A DNA stretch of 64,000 bases from JAPLDB01 sp038230515 (GTDB taxonomy: Bacteria; Bacteroidota; Bacteroidia; AKYH767-A; 2013-40CM-41-45): contig JBBRND010000019.1 of assembly GCA_038230515.1 (NCBI GenBank), forward strand, positions 26,725 through 90,724. Reading direction: 5' to 3'. This document shows, piece after piece, positions 45,062 through 54,739 of this stretch. Each line of letters opens with the position of its first letter. Within the stretch, counting starts at the first letter, position 1. The notes beneath the pieces were generated by a model. That model was given only the letters and a program-made list of their open reading frames with translations. It searched no databases and had not been told where the DNA came from. Position numbers and translations under genes: made by a program.

Positions 45062-46111
45062 ATGCATACACTCTTAGTTTGGATAGTTGTCATTCTCACG
45101 GTGATCACTGTGGTGAGGGCAATCCGCATTCTTGAACTGGTAAATGAACTCGGTGGCGATGGTCATGAAGATGAAATCACAGAGAAGGATAATAACTTCA
45201 ATGGAAAATTGCTGATTTGGTTTTTGGTCATTGGCTTGGGGGGAATGATTTACTTCACCTTTGATGCTAAAAAATATTTACTCCCTGTTTCAGCTTCTGT
45301 GCATGGTGTTCTCACTGACAGCTATCTTAACTGGAATTTCGCCTTAATTGGTGTCGTATTTATTATCACGCAGATTTTATTGTTCGGATGGGGTTACAAA
45401 TACCGACACAAGAAAACTCAGAAAGCATATTTTTATCCCGACAATCACAAGCTCGAGTTCTGGTGGACAGTTATCCCGGGTATTGTATTGATCGGGCTTA
45501 TTGTTTACGGTTTGAAACTATGGAATGAAATTACCGCACCTGCACCCAAAAATTCGATGGTGATTGAACTTTACGGAGAGCAATTCAGATGGACTGCTCG
45601 GTATGCCGGTGGCGATAATAAACTTGGCAATTCTTTTTTCCGTTGGATCACTGATGATAATCAATTAGGAGTTGATGAAAAAGATCCGGCATCAAAAGAT
45701 GATAAGATTGCAAGAGAACTTCACCTGCCTGTAAACATACCGATTGAATTTAAAATTCACTCACGCGATGTAATTCACAGTGTTTATTTGCCTCATCTTC
45801 GTGCTCAAATGAATGCAGTGCCAGGAATGACAACGGAGATCGCTCTTACATCAACCATCACCACTACAGAGATGAAAAAAATCACCAACAACCCGAAATT
45901 TGAATATGTGTTGTTGTGTAATAAAATTTGCGGAGTATCTCACTACATGATGAACATGAAAGTTGTGATCGACACTCAGGACGATTTCAGGAAATGGTAC
46001 AAAGAACAATCACTCGTTTTCCAACCGGCAGAGTCACCTGCGCCCGCTGATTCTGCAAAAGGAATGGCAGGGTCAGATGTAATCGGTAAGAAAGTTGTTG
46101 CAGCGCGTTGA
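45062..46111 (+). CDS. ctaC: Cytochrome c oxidase subunit II
   Basis: A 349-residue membrane-anchored subunit. After an N-terminal helix and two further hydrophobic stretches, LEFWWTVIPGIVLIGLIVYG is the second family helix. The periplasmic CuA domain carries the acidic/aromatic EQFRWTARY region and the metal site HSVYLPHLRAQMNAVPG, CNKICGVSHYMMNM. There is no CxxCH, so unlike caa3-type subunits it has no fused cytochrome; electrons must arrive through ActE/ActA or a separate cytochrome. Confidence 0.94.
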   Translation: MHTLLVWIVVILTVITVVRAIRILELVNELGGDGHEDEITEKDNNFNGKLLIWFLVIGLGGMIYFTFDAKKYLLPVSASVHGVLTDSYLNWNFALIGVVFIITQILLFGWGYKYRHKKTQKAYFYPDNHKLEFWWTVIPGIVLIGLIVYGLKLWNEITAPAPKNSMVIELYGEQFRWTARYAGGDNKLGNSFFRWITDDNQLGVDEKDPASKDDKIARELHLPVNIPIEFKIHSRDVIHSVYLPHLRAQMNAVPGMTTEIALTSTITTTEMKKITNNPKFEYVLLCNKICGVSHYMMNMKVVIDTQDDFRKWYKEQSLVFQPAESPAPADSAKGMAGSDVIGKKVVAAR

Positions 46112-46156
46112 TTGTAATAAGAATTTAATTTTGTTGAACGAACTAATTTTAAGATA

Positions 46157-47959
46157 ATGTCAGATCATTCTAACGAACACGCAGCACACGATCATGATGC
46201 ACACGAGCATCACGATTCGTTCTGGACAAAATATGTGTTCAGCCAGGATCATAAAATGATCAGCAAGCAGTTTTTGGTAACAGCTATTTTTATGGCTGTG
46301 CTTGCCATGTTCATGTCAATGATTTTCCGCCTTCAGCTTGGCTGGCCCGATCATAAATTTCCTTTCCTCGAAACAATTCTCGGCAAGTGGGGAAAAGGAG
46401 GGAAACTTGATCCTTCATTCTATCTTGGTCTTGTGACTATACACGGAACAATCATGGTGTTCTTTGTGCTTACCGGGGGGTTGTCAGGAACGTTCAGTAA
46501 TCTTCTCATTCCATTTCAGGTTGGCGCGCGTGATATGGCTTCTGGGTTTCTCAATATGTTGTCATATTGGTTCTTCTTTGCAAGCTGCACGGTTATGTGC
46601 GCGTCCCTTGTTATTGAAACAGGTCCCGCGTCAGGCGGCTGGACAATTTATCCTCCTCTTAGTGCATTGCCACAAGCTATTGCAGGATCAGGATTAGGAA
46701 TGACTTTGTGGTTAGTGAGTATGGTACTCTTTATCGGTTCTGCTCTTTTGGGTGGTATCAACTATGTGGTTACAGTTATTAATCTCCGAACAAAAGGAAT
46801 GAGCATGACTCGTTTGCCGCTTACTATCTGGGCGTTCACAATCACAGCCATTCTCGGAATTCTTTCGTTCCCGGTTTTGTTTGCAGCTGCGTTGTTGTTG
46901 TTGTTCGACAGAAGCTTCGGAACAAGTTTTTATCTCTCGGATATTTTTATCAATGGCGCTCCGTTGCATTACTCAGGAGGAAGCCCGATTTTATTTCAAC
47001 ACTTATTCTGGTTCCTCGGTCACCCGGAGGTTTACATTGTGTTGTTGCCTGCCTTGGGATTGGCATCAGAAATTATTGCAACGCAATCGCGCAAACCAAT
47101 CTTTGGTTACAAAGCGATGATTGGTTCCATGTTGGTGATTGCGTTCTTATCTTTCATCGTTTGGGGACACCACATGTTCATTACGGGAATGAATCCGTTC
47201 CTTGGTTCGGTATTCGTATTCACTACGCTGCTTGTCGCAATTCCATCTGCAGTAAAAGTTTTTAATTACCTCGCCACTCTTTGGAAAGCAAACATTGTTT
47301 TATCTCCAGCCATGCTTTTTGCAATGGGATTGGTTTCCTTCTTTATCTCCGGTGGATTAACAGGAATTATTCTTGGTGACTCAGCTCTTGACATCAACAT
47401 CCATGATAATTATTTTGTGGTTGCTCACTTCCATATTGTAATGGGAAGTTCAGCCATCTTCGGAATGTTTGCGGGAGTGTATCACTGGTTTCCGCGAATG
47501 TTCGGGCGCATGATGAATAAGCGGCTTGGCTATCTTCACTTCTGGTTAACCATTCTTGGCGTGTACGGAACTTTCTTCCCGATGCACTTTGTAGGATTGG
47601 CTGGTGCTCCGCGCAGATATTATGCTTACACAGCTTACTCCGGTTTCGATGCAGCTATTAACATCAATTACCTCATCAGCACATTCGCTCTTATCGGTGG
47701 ATTGGCTCAGTTGATTTTCGTGGTAAACTTTTTTTACAGTATGTATCGCGGGAAGAGGTCAACTCAAAATCCGTGGAAGAGTAATACCATTGAATGGACT
47801 GCACCTATTGATGGTATCCATGGTAACTGGCCAGGTGAAATTCCAACTGTGCACCGTTGGGCTTATGATTACAGCAAGCCGGGGCATGATGATGATTTTA
47901 TTCCGCAAACAACTCCTTATTCTGAAACGAAGAATTCGAATTTGCCGGGAGAGGAATGA
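46157..47959 (+). CDS. ctaD: Cytochrome c oxidase subunit I
   Basis: A 600-residue heme-copper oxidase catalytic subunit with at least 12 helices. A His-rich start (EHAAHDHDAHEHHDSF) is followed by the first heme ligand region (YLGLVTIHGTIMVFFVLT), CuB ligands in FLGHPEVYIVLLPALG and WGHHMFITGM, and the heme a/a3 ligands in HDNYFVVAHFHIVMG. The HPEVY sequence fits an A-type oxidase. It lies 46 bases after subunit II. Subunits III and IV are not in the window. Confidence 0.96.
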   Translation: MSDHSNEHAAHDHDAHEHHDSFWTKYVFSQDHKMISKQFLVTAIFMAVLAMFMSMIFRLQLGWPDHKFPFLETILGKWGKGGKLDPSFYLGLVTIHGTIMVFFVLTGGLSGTFSNLLIPFQVGARDMASGFLNMLSYWFFFASCTVMCASLVIETGPASGGWTIYPPLSALPQAIAGSGLGMTLWLVSMVLFIGSALLGGINYVVTVINLRTKGMSMTRLPLTIWAFTITAILGILSFPVLFAAALLLLFDRSFGTSFYLSDIFINGAPLHYSGGSPILFQHLFWFLGHPEVYIVLLPALGLASEIIATQSRKPIFGYKAMIGSMLVIAFLSFIVWGHHMFITGMNPFLGSVFVFTTLLVAIPSAVKVFNYLATLWKANIVLSPAMLFAMGLVSFFISGGLTGIILGDSALDINIHDNYFVVAHFHIVMGSSAIFGMFAGVYHWFPRMFGRMMNKRLGYLHFWLTILGVYGTFFPMHFVGLAGAPRRYYAYTAYSGFDAAININYLISTFALIGGLAQLIFVVNFFYSMYRGKRSTQNPWKSNTIEWTAPIDGIHGNWPGEIPTVHRWAYDYSKPGHDDDFIPQTTPYSETKNSNLPGEE

Positions 47960-47986
47960 AATAGAAAATGGAAAAATTTGAAACTG

Positions 47987-48017
47987 ATCCCACGGAATTT
48001 TATTTCGGGGGATTTTT
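47987..48017 (+). terminator. Likely terminator of the act-cta operon
   Basis: ATCCC ... GGGAT with an inner AAT/ATT pairing and two mismatches, followed by TTTTTGTTTT. It lies 27 bases after the subunit I stop, before tRNA-Glu. Confidence 0.6.
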
Positions 48018-48069
48018 GTTTTGAAGATGTCGCATTGTTATTCATTGCAATCATTCTGGAATTTATTTC

Positions 48070-48099
48070 TTTGAGTATTTCGAAAATAAATTACTTTTG
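48070..48099 (+). promoter_or_regulatory. Promoter of tRNA-Glu
   Basis: TTTG at 48070-48073, an 18-base spacer, then TACTTTTG at 48092-48099: a close match to the Bacteroidota TTTG/TAnnTTTG promoter. It ends 18 bases before the tRNA. The same TACTTTYGCAACCC stretch precedes tRNA-Leu at 55785. Confidence 0.8.
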
Positions 48100-48117
48100 C
48101 AACCCATTTTGAAAAAT

Positions 48118-48189
48118 GGCCCGTTGGTCAATCGGTTAAGACGCTTCCCTTTCACGGAAGAATGAGGGGTTCGATTCCCCTACGGGCTA
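48118..48189 (+). tRNA. tRNA-Glu (TTC)
   Basis: A cloverleaf: acceptor GGCCCGT pairs with ACGGGCT (first pair G-T, usual for this tRNA in the phylum), anticodon stem CTTCC/GGAAG with loop CTTTCAC and anticodon TTC, T stem AGGGG/CCCCT with loop TTCGATT, discriminator A. No CCA is encoded. Confidence 0.95.
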
Positions 48190-48200
48190 CGTTCATTATT

Positions 48201-48229
48201 TGGTCAACAATTTTGTTGACCATTTTTTA
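48201..48229 (+). terminator. Terminator after tRNA-Glu
   Basis: TGGTCAACAA, 2-nt loop, TTGTTGACCA and then a T run: a 10-bp perfect stem 11 bases after the tRNA. Confidence 0.85.
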
Positions 48230-48351
48230 TTTTAGGTCTTTGCTCTAGTAACTAGATAAAAAACTTGCTCTGAGTTTTGTCAGCATGAATTATTAACTAC
48301 TTGTTGATAAGACTTTTTAAAATAGCTGCCTGATTCTTAAAGCTCAAAATG

Positions 48352-48359
48352 TACATTTG
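48352..48359 (+). promoter_or_regulatory. Putative -7 box (TACATTTG)
   Basis: TACATTTG matches TAnnTTTG, 17 bases before the start of the O-antigen polymerase-like gene. This would leave a leader of about 12 nt. Confidence 0.55.
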
Positions 48360-48376
48360 CGCGGATTAACATTCAC

Positions 48377-49726
48377 ATGAGTTTTAAAGAGTGGAGAGAG
48401 TGGTACAAAGAATTGCCGTGGTCATTTAAGTGGTTCGTAATACTTATTCTTCTCAGACCAATAATTGATAATTTTTATAAGCTTAAGGAGGTAAGCCCAT
48501 TATTTTCTCCTTTATATATTATAGGTATACTTACTCCTATACTGATTTTAGTTAGTATTTATTCTAAGAAACTAAATCGAAGACATAACTCGCCTATTGA
48601 TAATGTTTTTTTCTGTTATGGTTTGCTGGTTGCAATTAACGCCTTAATACTTGATATTTATTTCCCAAGTATTTCTGTTATCGCCAATTCCATAAAGTGG
48701 ATGACTCCGCCACTTTTATTTCTGTATTTGCGCCATGTTATTCGTTCAGAACGTGATTTGAATGGGGTGCTTACAGCTTTTCTTTATTCGGGTATTTATT
48801 TGCTGATTCAAATGTCGTATGAACTTATTTTCAGCTCAATTCAAAATGATCACGTCACGGAAGGAAGAGGTGGGGGTGAGCGGCTATTGGGGTTTTACAA
48901 TGATATGATGAATTATGCTGTTTATGTAGTTGGAACGATGCTTATTGGTGGTTATTTTTTTCTGAAAGATGTATATTCAGGAAGAAAATCTAAGATCGGT
49001 AGCTTAAAGTTTCCATTAACATTAGTAATTGTTTTTGCTGGGCTTATAGCTATTAAACATGTGTCCACATGGGCGGTGTGCATTTCGCTGTTAGGGCTGA
49101 TTATTTTATATAACTTCAGAAATTTAAGGGGATTTATTATCGTCATGTTTATTGTCTCTATCGGTGTGACATTTTTTGCTCAAACAATTTATGATAAGCA
49201 GATTAAGCCATTGATCAATAAAGAAGTGGATGTTGCACATGGTGATGCTTTAATAGAGGGGGGCTTAAACGGAAGAGTGGGGAGGTGGGAGAAGTATTTT
49301 GATATATGGATAGATGAAATTCCGCTTTATAGTAAACTGTTTGGTATTGCAAATACGGGAAACAGGAATTCGATTATGATGACTGGCGGGGGTATGCATA
49401 ATGATTTTGTGAGAAACCTGTTTATGGTTGGAATAGTTGGTCTGCTTTTGTATTTTATTTTTTTAGTTATGGTTTTTTTCAGGTCGAGATATTTTAGAAT
49501 TCCGGAAAAATTTTTGATTGTGGGAGCACTGTTAGCGCTTTCGCTCCATTCTATATCGACTCTTCCGTTAGCATATTCTTCCTATATTTATCTTTTACTT
49601 TCTGTTTTTAGTTTTTCCTCTTTGCCTTTAAATAAAGCGTATCCAAATTCATCAAAAGGAAATATTATAAGAAAAAAGAGTTCGTCTCTTTTTGTAGAGA
49701 AAGGGTTACATTATCCGGGCAGTTAG
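48377..49726 (+). CDS. O-antigen polymerase/ligase-like membrane protein
   Basis: A 449-residue polytopic protein with about 10-11 hydrophobic segments and one larger periplasmic loop late in the sequence (GGLNGRVGRWEKYFDIWIDE, GMHNDFVRNLFMVG), the layout and motif (HND-F) of the Wzy/WaaL O-antigen ligase superfamily. It could polymerise or ligate the repeat units built by the locus at 8.6-24.5 kb, which lacks a polymerase gene, but the distance makes this only a guess. It is monocistronic and converges on the TPR-like gene. Confidence 0.78.
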   Translation: MSFKEWREWYKELPWSFKWFVILILLRPIIDNFYKLKEVSPLFSPLYIIGILTPILILVSIYSKKLNRRHNSPIDNVFFCYGLLVAINALILDIYFPSISVIANSIKWMTPPLLFLYLRHVIRSERDLNGVLTAFLYSGIYLLIQMSYELIFSSIQNDHVTEGRGGGERLLGFYNDMMNYAVYVVGTMLIGGYFFLKDVYSGRKSKIGSLKFPLTLVIVFAGLIAIKHVSTWAVCISLLGLIILYNFRNLRGFIIVMFIVSIGVTFFAQTIYDKQIKPLINKEVDVAHGDALIEGGLNGRVGRWEKYFDIWIDEIPLYSKLFGIANTGNRNSIMMTGGGMHNDFVRNLFMVGIVGLLLYFIFLVMVFFRSRYFRIPEKFLIVGALLALSLHSISTLPLAYSSYIYLLLSVFSFSSLPLNKAYPNSSKGNIIRKKSSSLFVEKGLHYPGS

Positions 49727-49806
49727 TAATAATTAATGAGAAGATCACCCTCATAAACAACAGGATCAAAAATGCGGAAGAGATAATTTTACCTAATTTT
49801 CTGGTG

Positions 49807-52215
49807 TTACTTCACCCGCTTCCACCCGTGCACATATCCTTTTACAAACGGCCTGTACATTTTATCATTGAAGTTAATAGAAGCTTCGCTCAGGTGCGCA
49901 TCGGAGTTAGGGCTTACATAATCTTTTGCAAGATCCTTTGGTTTGCCGTTCGTTTCCTTCATGTGGTCGCGCCAGCCGATGGATTCGCCAAGGTTGAAAA
50001 GCCCGGGACTGATAGTGTGCTTCGCATAATATTTGTGCGCCACCAGCGTTTTGTAAAGCAGCAATGCTTTATCGGCCTCATCTTTTTCTAAAAAATATTT
50101 TGTTAGATAATTTATAAAAGCATCGGAACAATTGTCAATGGCAAAGTCTGCTAAGTGCGGATGCAGCAACCCGTAGGACGGAATTTTCTGCTCGCTGTAA
50201 TAGTTGGTTGCCTCCTTGTATTTATACACAGCCGAAACATAATTCTGTTTGTCTTCCAGCGCATGTATATCCAACATCATGCTTTGATACATAAACGGTG
50301 GGTTGATGTACTCGAGATCTTTGTCAATGTTTTCTGCATCTAAGCTGCACTCGCGATAGTCGTTAAAATAATTCTGAGCGCGCGCATAAATGGCATGTGC
50401 ACCCATAAAATCTTTTTGAGCTTCGGCAATCTTCCCTGTTTTGTGCCATTCATTATAATTGCTTTGCGCACTCAGGCATTCCTTGCTGAACACCGTTTCG
50501 CGCAGTACTCTTAATTTAGGCGACAAATCGCTGTCATTTTCAAGCTGGCGGTCGCGCGCAGTGTCAATGGCTTTCATGGCAATCTTCTTGGCCTCGCCCA
50601 TGCGTCTGGCAGCCGAAGCCGCAAGCGCCTGCTGGATTATGTCTGTTATAACAGATCGTTCAGCGCGCAGTTTCAGTACAGATGCATCACCGTTGGCAGT
50701 AAGCTTATATTTTACCTGGTATTCAATTGCATCGTCAAACGCCTGCATTGCTTTATCGAAATGTTTATTCAGCAATTCTGTCTTGCCTGTTTGAACCATT
50801 AGGTTGTAACGTTTGATAAGAATGTTTTGCAGTAAACTATTAGCATCAGCACTTGAAGAAATAAATTCTGCATGCGCAAGTTGATATTGAATAGCATCTC
50901 GCACCTGCTTCTCTGCCTTGTCATATTGATTCAGGGAAAGAGAAGCCCGCGAAGCAGTAAGTATTCTTCCATATCCGCTCTGGTAGCATTTTAATTTCAG
51001 GTCTTTTACCTTATCACCTTTCAGCATGGGAACCAAAGCGAGATATTGTTCTGCCTCGCTCACTTTTGCAAGCGCATCAGTTTCTTTTCCTGTATGAAGC
51101 AACTCAGCAATTCGGTCAGTGAGGCGCTGCAATTTCTGGTCAACAATTGAAAGAGCAGCAGCAGCCGTTACCGCATCTGGTTTTTGTTTGAGAAGAATCG
51201 TCTTTGCCTTTTCTTCAGCATCCGTAATCTTGCCTGTAGCTTTATCAAATAAAGCAAGTTGAAGCAACGATTGAGAATAATCCGGATTGAGCGAAAGCGA
51301 AAGCGTAAAATATTTTTTTGCTTCTGATGTTTTACCTAATCTCACGTTCTTCATTCCGTTGTCGTAATACCGCTTCGGAAGTTCAGCAACAAGATGATCC
51401 ATCTCTGTATGTTTTGACGCGCAGATTTCTTTCAGTTGTTTGAAGAGAGAAACCATACCGGCAGGATCATTCTTTTCTAACTCTAATGAAAATGAAAACG
51501 GAATTTCTTCCATCATATTCAAAAGTGAATCTGCCTTTGCAAGCTTTGTGCGCTGTTCAGGAATTTTTTCAATGTCTGTAGTAGTAATACTTTCCGACAG
51601 CGGAATCATCTTCACCAATTCCTTTGCGGTGGAATAATATTCATCAATCATCAACAGGCGCTTGTCTAATGTAGCCATTTGCTCATCAGTAAAAAGCAAC
51701 TGCACATCTTTTACATCAGGTTGATAGTCGGCTTTTACTTTCCCTTTAATAGTTCCTGCTGTGAAAGAAATTTTTCCGTTCATAACTAATTGCGTTTGGT
51801 TGGTAAACGGAAAAGAAGAACTTGTTTTTTTATTCAGCACAAAAACATTGCATAAAATTTTTTCAGGCATCAATTCATTCTTTACATTCATACCGTGGTA
51901 AGTACTGTCACAGCAGATTTGTACATCACTAAACTCAATCTGTACACTTACCATATTGTCCTTTCTGAAAAGTTTTACCCATTCCTTTAGTGTGACGGTA
52001 ACAATAGTTTTATCAGTTTTCTGTAGCGGATTCAATGCCGACAAAAAATGTTGGTAGAAATTACTTTCTGGTTTCGCAGTATCACTCAACTTGTATATAA
52101 AAGTGAGCAGTTTCGATTTCTGATAAAACGGCTTTTGCTGAGCTTCGCTGTCAGAAACAAATACAATAGAAAAGAGAAACAGGATAGCGAGTTTGGTTAG
52201 TAGACGAAGAACCAT
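49807..52215 (-). CDS. Secreted helical-repeat (TPR-like) protein
   Basis: An 802-residue exported protein. The ATG at 52215 gives a clean signal peptide (LLTKLAILFLFSIVFVSDSEA); the longer frame to 52290 adds non-signal residues. Residues about 95-200 look like a beta domain; from 240 onward the protein is alpha-helical with TPR-like pairs (AKKYFTLSLSLNPDYSQSLL, KYLALVP-type and AIYARAQNYFNDYR). No enzyme motif or sorting domain was seen. Probable periplasmic scaffold; no family named. Confidence 0.65.
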   Translation of the reverse strand: MVLRLLTKLAILFLFSIVFVSDSEAQQKPFYQKSKLLTFIYKLSDTAKPESNFYQHFLSALNPLQKTDKTIVTVTLKEWVKLFRKDNMVSVQIEFSDVQICCDSTYHGMNVKNELMPEKILCNVFVLNKKTSSSFPFTNQTQLVMNGKISFTAGTIKGKVKADYQPDVKDVQLLFTDEQMATLDKRLLMIDEYYSTAKELVKMIPLSESITTTDIEKIPEQRTKLAKADSLLNMMEEIPFSFSLELEKNDPAGMVSLFKQLKEICASKHTEMDHLVAELPKRYYDNGMKNVRLGKTSEAKKYFTLSLSLNPDYSQSLLQLALFDKATGKITDAEEKAKTILLKQKPDAVTAAAALSIVDQKLQRLTDRIAELLHTGKETDALAKVSEAEQYLALVPMLKGDKVKDLKLKCYQSGYGRILTASRASLSLNQYDKAEKQVRDAIQYQLAHAEFISSSADANSLLQNILIKRYNLMVQTGKTELLNKHFDKAMQAFDDAIEYQVKYKLTANGDASVLKLRAERSVITDIIQQALAASAARRMGEAKKIAMKAIDTARDRQLENDSDLSPKLRVLRETVFSKECLSAQSNYNEWHKTGKIAEAQKDFMGAHAIYARAQNYFNDYRECSLDAENIDKDLEYINPPFMYQSMMLDIHALEDKQNYVSAVYKYKEATNYYSEQKIPSYGLLHPHLADFAIDNCSDAFINYLTKYFLEKDEADKALLLYKTLVAHKYYAKHTISPGLFNLGESIGWRDHMKETNGKPKDLAKDYVSPNSDAHLSEASINFNDKMYRPFVKGYVHGWKRVK

Positions 52216-52438
52216 GCTATGCGAATTAAAGTACTCAATGATAAAAACCTTTTTGGGGTAAATACTGAATTCGTAGTGGAATTCCAACATCTCCCTAATT
52301 CAATCTTTGCGAATTCATTTTGCATTCCAAATCACGTTTACTTCAACGATCGAAAAGCAATGAAAGTTTTCAACTTTTCAGAAAATAATGAACAATGTCC
52401 ATCCCTCTGAACAACTATTAACGAATAACCTCTTTCCC

Positions 52439-52446
52439 TATCTTTG
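52439..52446 (+). promoter_or_regulatory. -7 box abutting the dCMP deaminase start
   Basis: TATCTTTG, matching TAnnTTTG, ends only 4 bases before ATG 52451. Transcription would begin at or next to the start codon, implying a leaderless mRNA. Confidence 0.6.
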
Positions 52447-52450
52447 CGCA

Positions 52451-52924
52451 ATGCACAAACCTACATTTGACGAAATATATATGGAGCTTGCGACTAACCT
52501 GTCAAACAAAAGCCACTGTGTGAAAGCGAAGGTGGGTGCGGTACTTACGAAAGATACACGCATCGTTTCTCTCGGGTACAACGGACCTCCTGCCGGAACT
52601 CACAACTGCGATGAAGTGTGGCCCGACACCGGCTGCCCGCGCGACAGCAAAGGAAGTTGCTCGCTTGCGCTTCATGCCGAACAAAATGCTATTCTCTACG
52701 CATCAAAAAACAATGTGGTGATAGAAGGATGCACATTGTATGTAACACTTTCTCCATGCCTTGCCTGCGCCCGCGTGATTTACACACTCGGAATAAAAAA
52801 AGTTTTTTATCTGCACTCGTATGCTGACTACAAAAAACTTACAAGCGATGAAGGCGTTGACTTCCTGCGCAAATTCGGAGTAGAGGTTGAGCAATACAAC
52901 ATGGAAAAGGAACCAGTGAAATAA
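52451..52924 (+). CDS. dCMP/deoxycytidylate deaminase family protein
   Basis: A 157-residue zinc deaminase of the ComEB/dCMP deaminase type, converting dCMP to dUMP for thymidylate synthesis. The zinc site is LHAEQNAI (His and catalytic Glu) and SPCLACARVI (two cysteines). SLGYNGPPAGTHNCDE and the Cys-containing insert before HAE are the family's substrate loop. ATG 52451 is the start, since upstream codons contain the promoter box. It is followed by an S41 protease gene 84 bases later. Confidence 0.92.
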   Translation: MHKPTFDEIYMELATNLSNKSHCVKAKVGAVLTKDTRIVSLGYNGPPAGTHNCDEVWPDTGCPRDSKGSCSLALHAEQNAILYASKNNVVIEGCTLYVTLSPCLACARVIYTLGIKKVFYLHSYADYKKLTSDEGVDFLRKFGVEVEQYNMEKEPVK

Positions 52925-53008
52925 TTTTTTATTGAAGATTGAAGTTTGAAAACCATTCTGCACTTTCAACGTTATATCTTCATCAACCAATTAACTTAAT
53001 TACCTCAA

Positions 53009-54664
53009 TTGACTAAGTTCCGCCTTTGGCTTCCCTTTATTTTCGCTGTGCTTCTTGCAGGAGGCATTTACATTGGAATGCAGTTGAATGAACCATTCAA
53101 CAATAAGAAATCTTTTTTCTCTTTCCGCACCGGGCAGTTCAATAAGATCAATGATGTGGTGAACTACATCAGTCAGGAATATGTGGACACGGTGAACCAG
53201 AAAAAATTGGTGGAAAATACAATTGAAGGAATGTTGCATCAGCTCGATCCGCACTCTGCATATATTCCTGCTGAAGATCTACAGGCAATGAACGAGCCGC
53301 TCGAAGGAAACTTTGATGGCATTGGTGTTGAGTTTCATGTGCAGCAGGATACCATCATGGTAGTAACAGCAGTGAGTGGAGGACCTTCTGAACAACTCGG
53401 CATCCGCAGTGGCGACCGCATTGTGATGGTTGAAGGAAAAAATGTAGCAGGCATACATATCACCAACACGCAGGTAACGCAAATGCTTCGCGGACCGAGT
53501 GGCACAAAAGTAAAGGTGAGTATTTATAGAAGAGGAAGCCAGAAACTTGTTGAGTACACCATCACACGCGGAAAAATTCCTGTGTTCAGTGTGGACATTG
53601 GTTACATGCTTGATGATAAAACCGGTTACATCAAAGTTTCTCATTTTGCTGAACGCACTTATGAAGAATACATCAATGCATTTACAAAACTAAAAGAACA
53701 GGGATTGGTCAACCTTATTCTCGACCTGCGCGGAAACCCGGGAGGATATTTAAAGACAGCCATTCAAATTGCCGATGAATTTTTGCCTGATGGAAAATTG
53801 ATTGTCTATACCAAAGGTCATGCACGTCCTAAAGAATCTTTCAATGCATCGCCCCGCGGATTTTTTGAAAAAGGAAAACTGATTGTCCTTATTGATGAAG
53901 GCAGCGCATCAGCAAGCGAAATTGTTACGGGTGCAGTTCAAGATTGGGATCGTGCAACGGTAATAGGAAGAAGATCATTCGGAAAAGGATTGGTGCAGGA
54001 GCAAAGTGATTTCCCTGACGGTTCTGCCATTCGCCTAACCATTGCACGATATTACACTCCAACAGGTCGCTGCATTCAGAAGTCGTACGAAGAAGGATAC
54101 GATGAATATGAAAACGAATTAAGTCAGCGATACAAAAACGGAGAGCTCAATTCGACAGACAGCATTCACTTTTCCGATTCGCTGAAGTTTACAACCCCGG
54201 GAGGAAAAATTGTTTATGGCGGAGGCGGTATCATGCCCGATGTATTTGTTCCCCTGGATACGATTGGCATTTCACAATTCTACAACGAAGTGAATGGAAA
54301 AGGGCTCATCGTTCAATATGCGTATGATTACCTCGACATCAACCGGAAAAAAATTAATACACAGTACGCTGATTTTATTTCCTATAAAAATAATTTTCTG
54401 ATCACTAATGAGGAGTACAAGAAATTTATTGATTACGCTGTAAAGAGTGGCGCGACAAAAAATGAAAAAGAAGAAAAATATTCTTCGGATCTCGTGCGTA
54501 CACAACTCAAAGCGCTCATTGCGCGCCAAATCTGGAAGAACGATGGCTTCTATCCAATCATTCAGGATATTGACTACACATTAAAGAAAGCCAAAGAGTT
54601 AATGAAGACAGATCAGGTTGCAGAAGTTTCTTCTTCATCATCGCTTACGAAAAAACAAAACTGA
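53009..54664 (+). CDS. S41 family carboxyl-terminal processing peptidase
   Basis: A 551-residue CtpA-type serine protease, exported through an N-terminal hydrophobic anchor (LWLPFIFAVLLAGGIYIG). It has the helical N-domain with EGMLHQLDPHSAYIP, a PDZ domain (near 95-175, SGDRIVMVEGKNV), and the S41 catalytic core: Ser in IDEGSASASEIVTG and Lys in GRRSFGKGLVQEQ. The start is TTG 53009: the frame is stopped 10 bases upstream and no ATG precedes the anchor. It probably trims or degrades envelope proteins. Confidence 0.92.
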   Translation: MTKFRLWLPFIFAVLLAGGIYIGMQLNEPFNNKKSFFSFRTGQFNKINDVVNYISQEYVDTVNQKKLVENTIEGMLHQLDPHSAYIPAEDLQAMNEPLEGNFDGIGVEFHVQQDTIMVVTAVSGGPSEQLGIRSGDRIVMVEGKNVAGIHITNTQVTQMLRGPSGTKVKVSIYRRGSQKLVEYTITRGKIPVFSVDIGYMLDDKTGYIKVSHFAERTYEEYINAFTKLKEQGLVNLILDLRGNPGGYLKTAIQIADEFLPDGKLIVYTKGHARPKESFNASPRGFFEKGKLIVLIDEGSASASEIVTGAVQDWDRATVIGRRSFGKGLVQEQSDFPDGSAIRLTIARYYTPTGRCIQKSYEEGYDEYENELSQRYKNGELNSTDSIHFSDSLKFTTPGGKIVYGGGGIMPDVFVPLDTIGISQFYNEVNGKGLIVQYAYDYLDINRKKINTQYADFISYKNNFLITNEEYKKFIDYAVKSGATKNEKEEKYSSDLVRTQLKALIARQIWKNDGFYPIIQDIDYTLKKAKELMKTDQVAEVSSSSSLTKKQN

Positions 54665-54739
54665 TTTTCGTTTTTCTTAGTACACTGTACTTGATACTTT
54701 GTACTTTTTTCTACATTCGCCTTCCCAAAAACTCAACTG

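Noticed and set aside
36727..47959. Classical cytochrome bc1 complex
   Set aside because: No Rieske or cytochrome b gene is present; ActA-F fully account for quinol oxidation.
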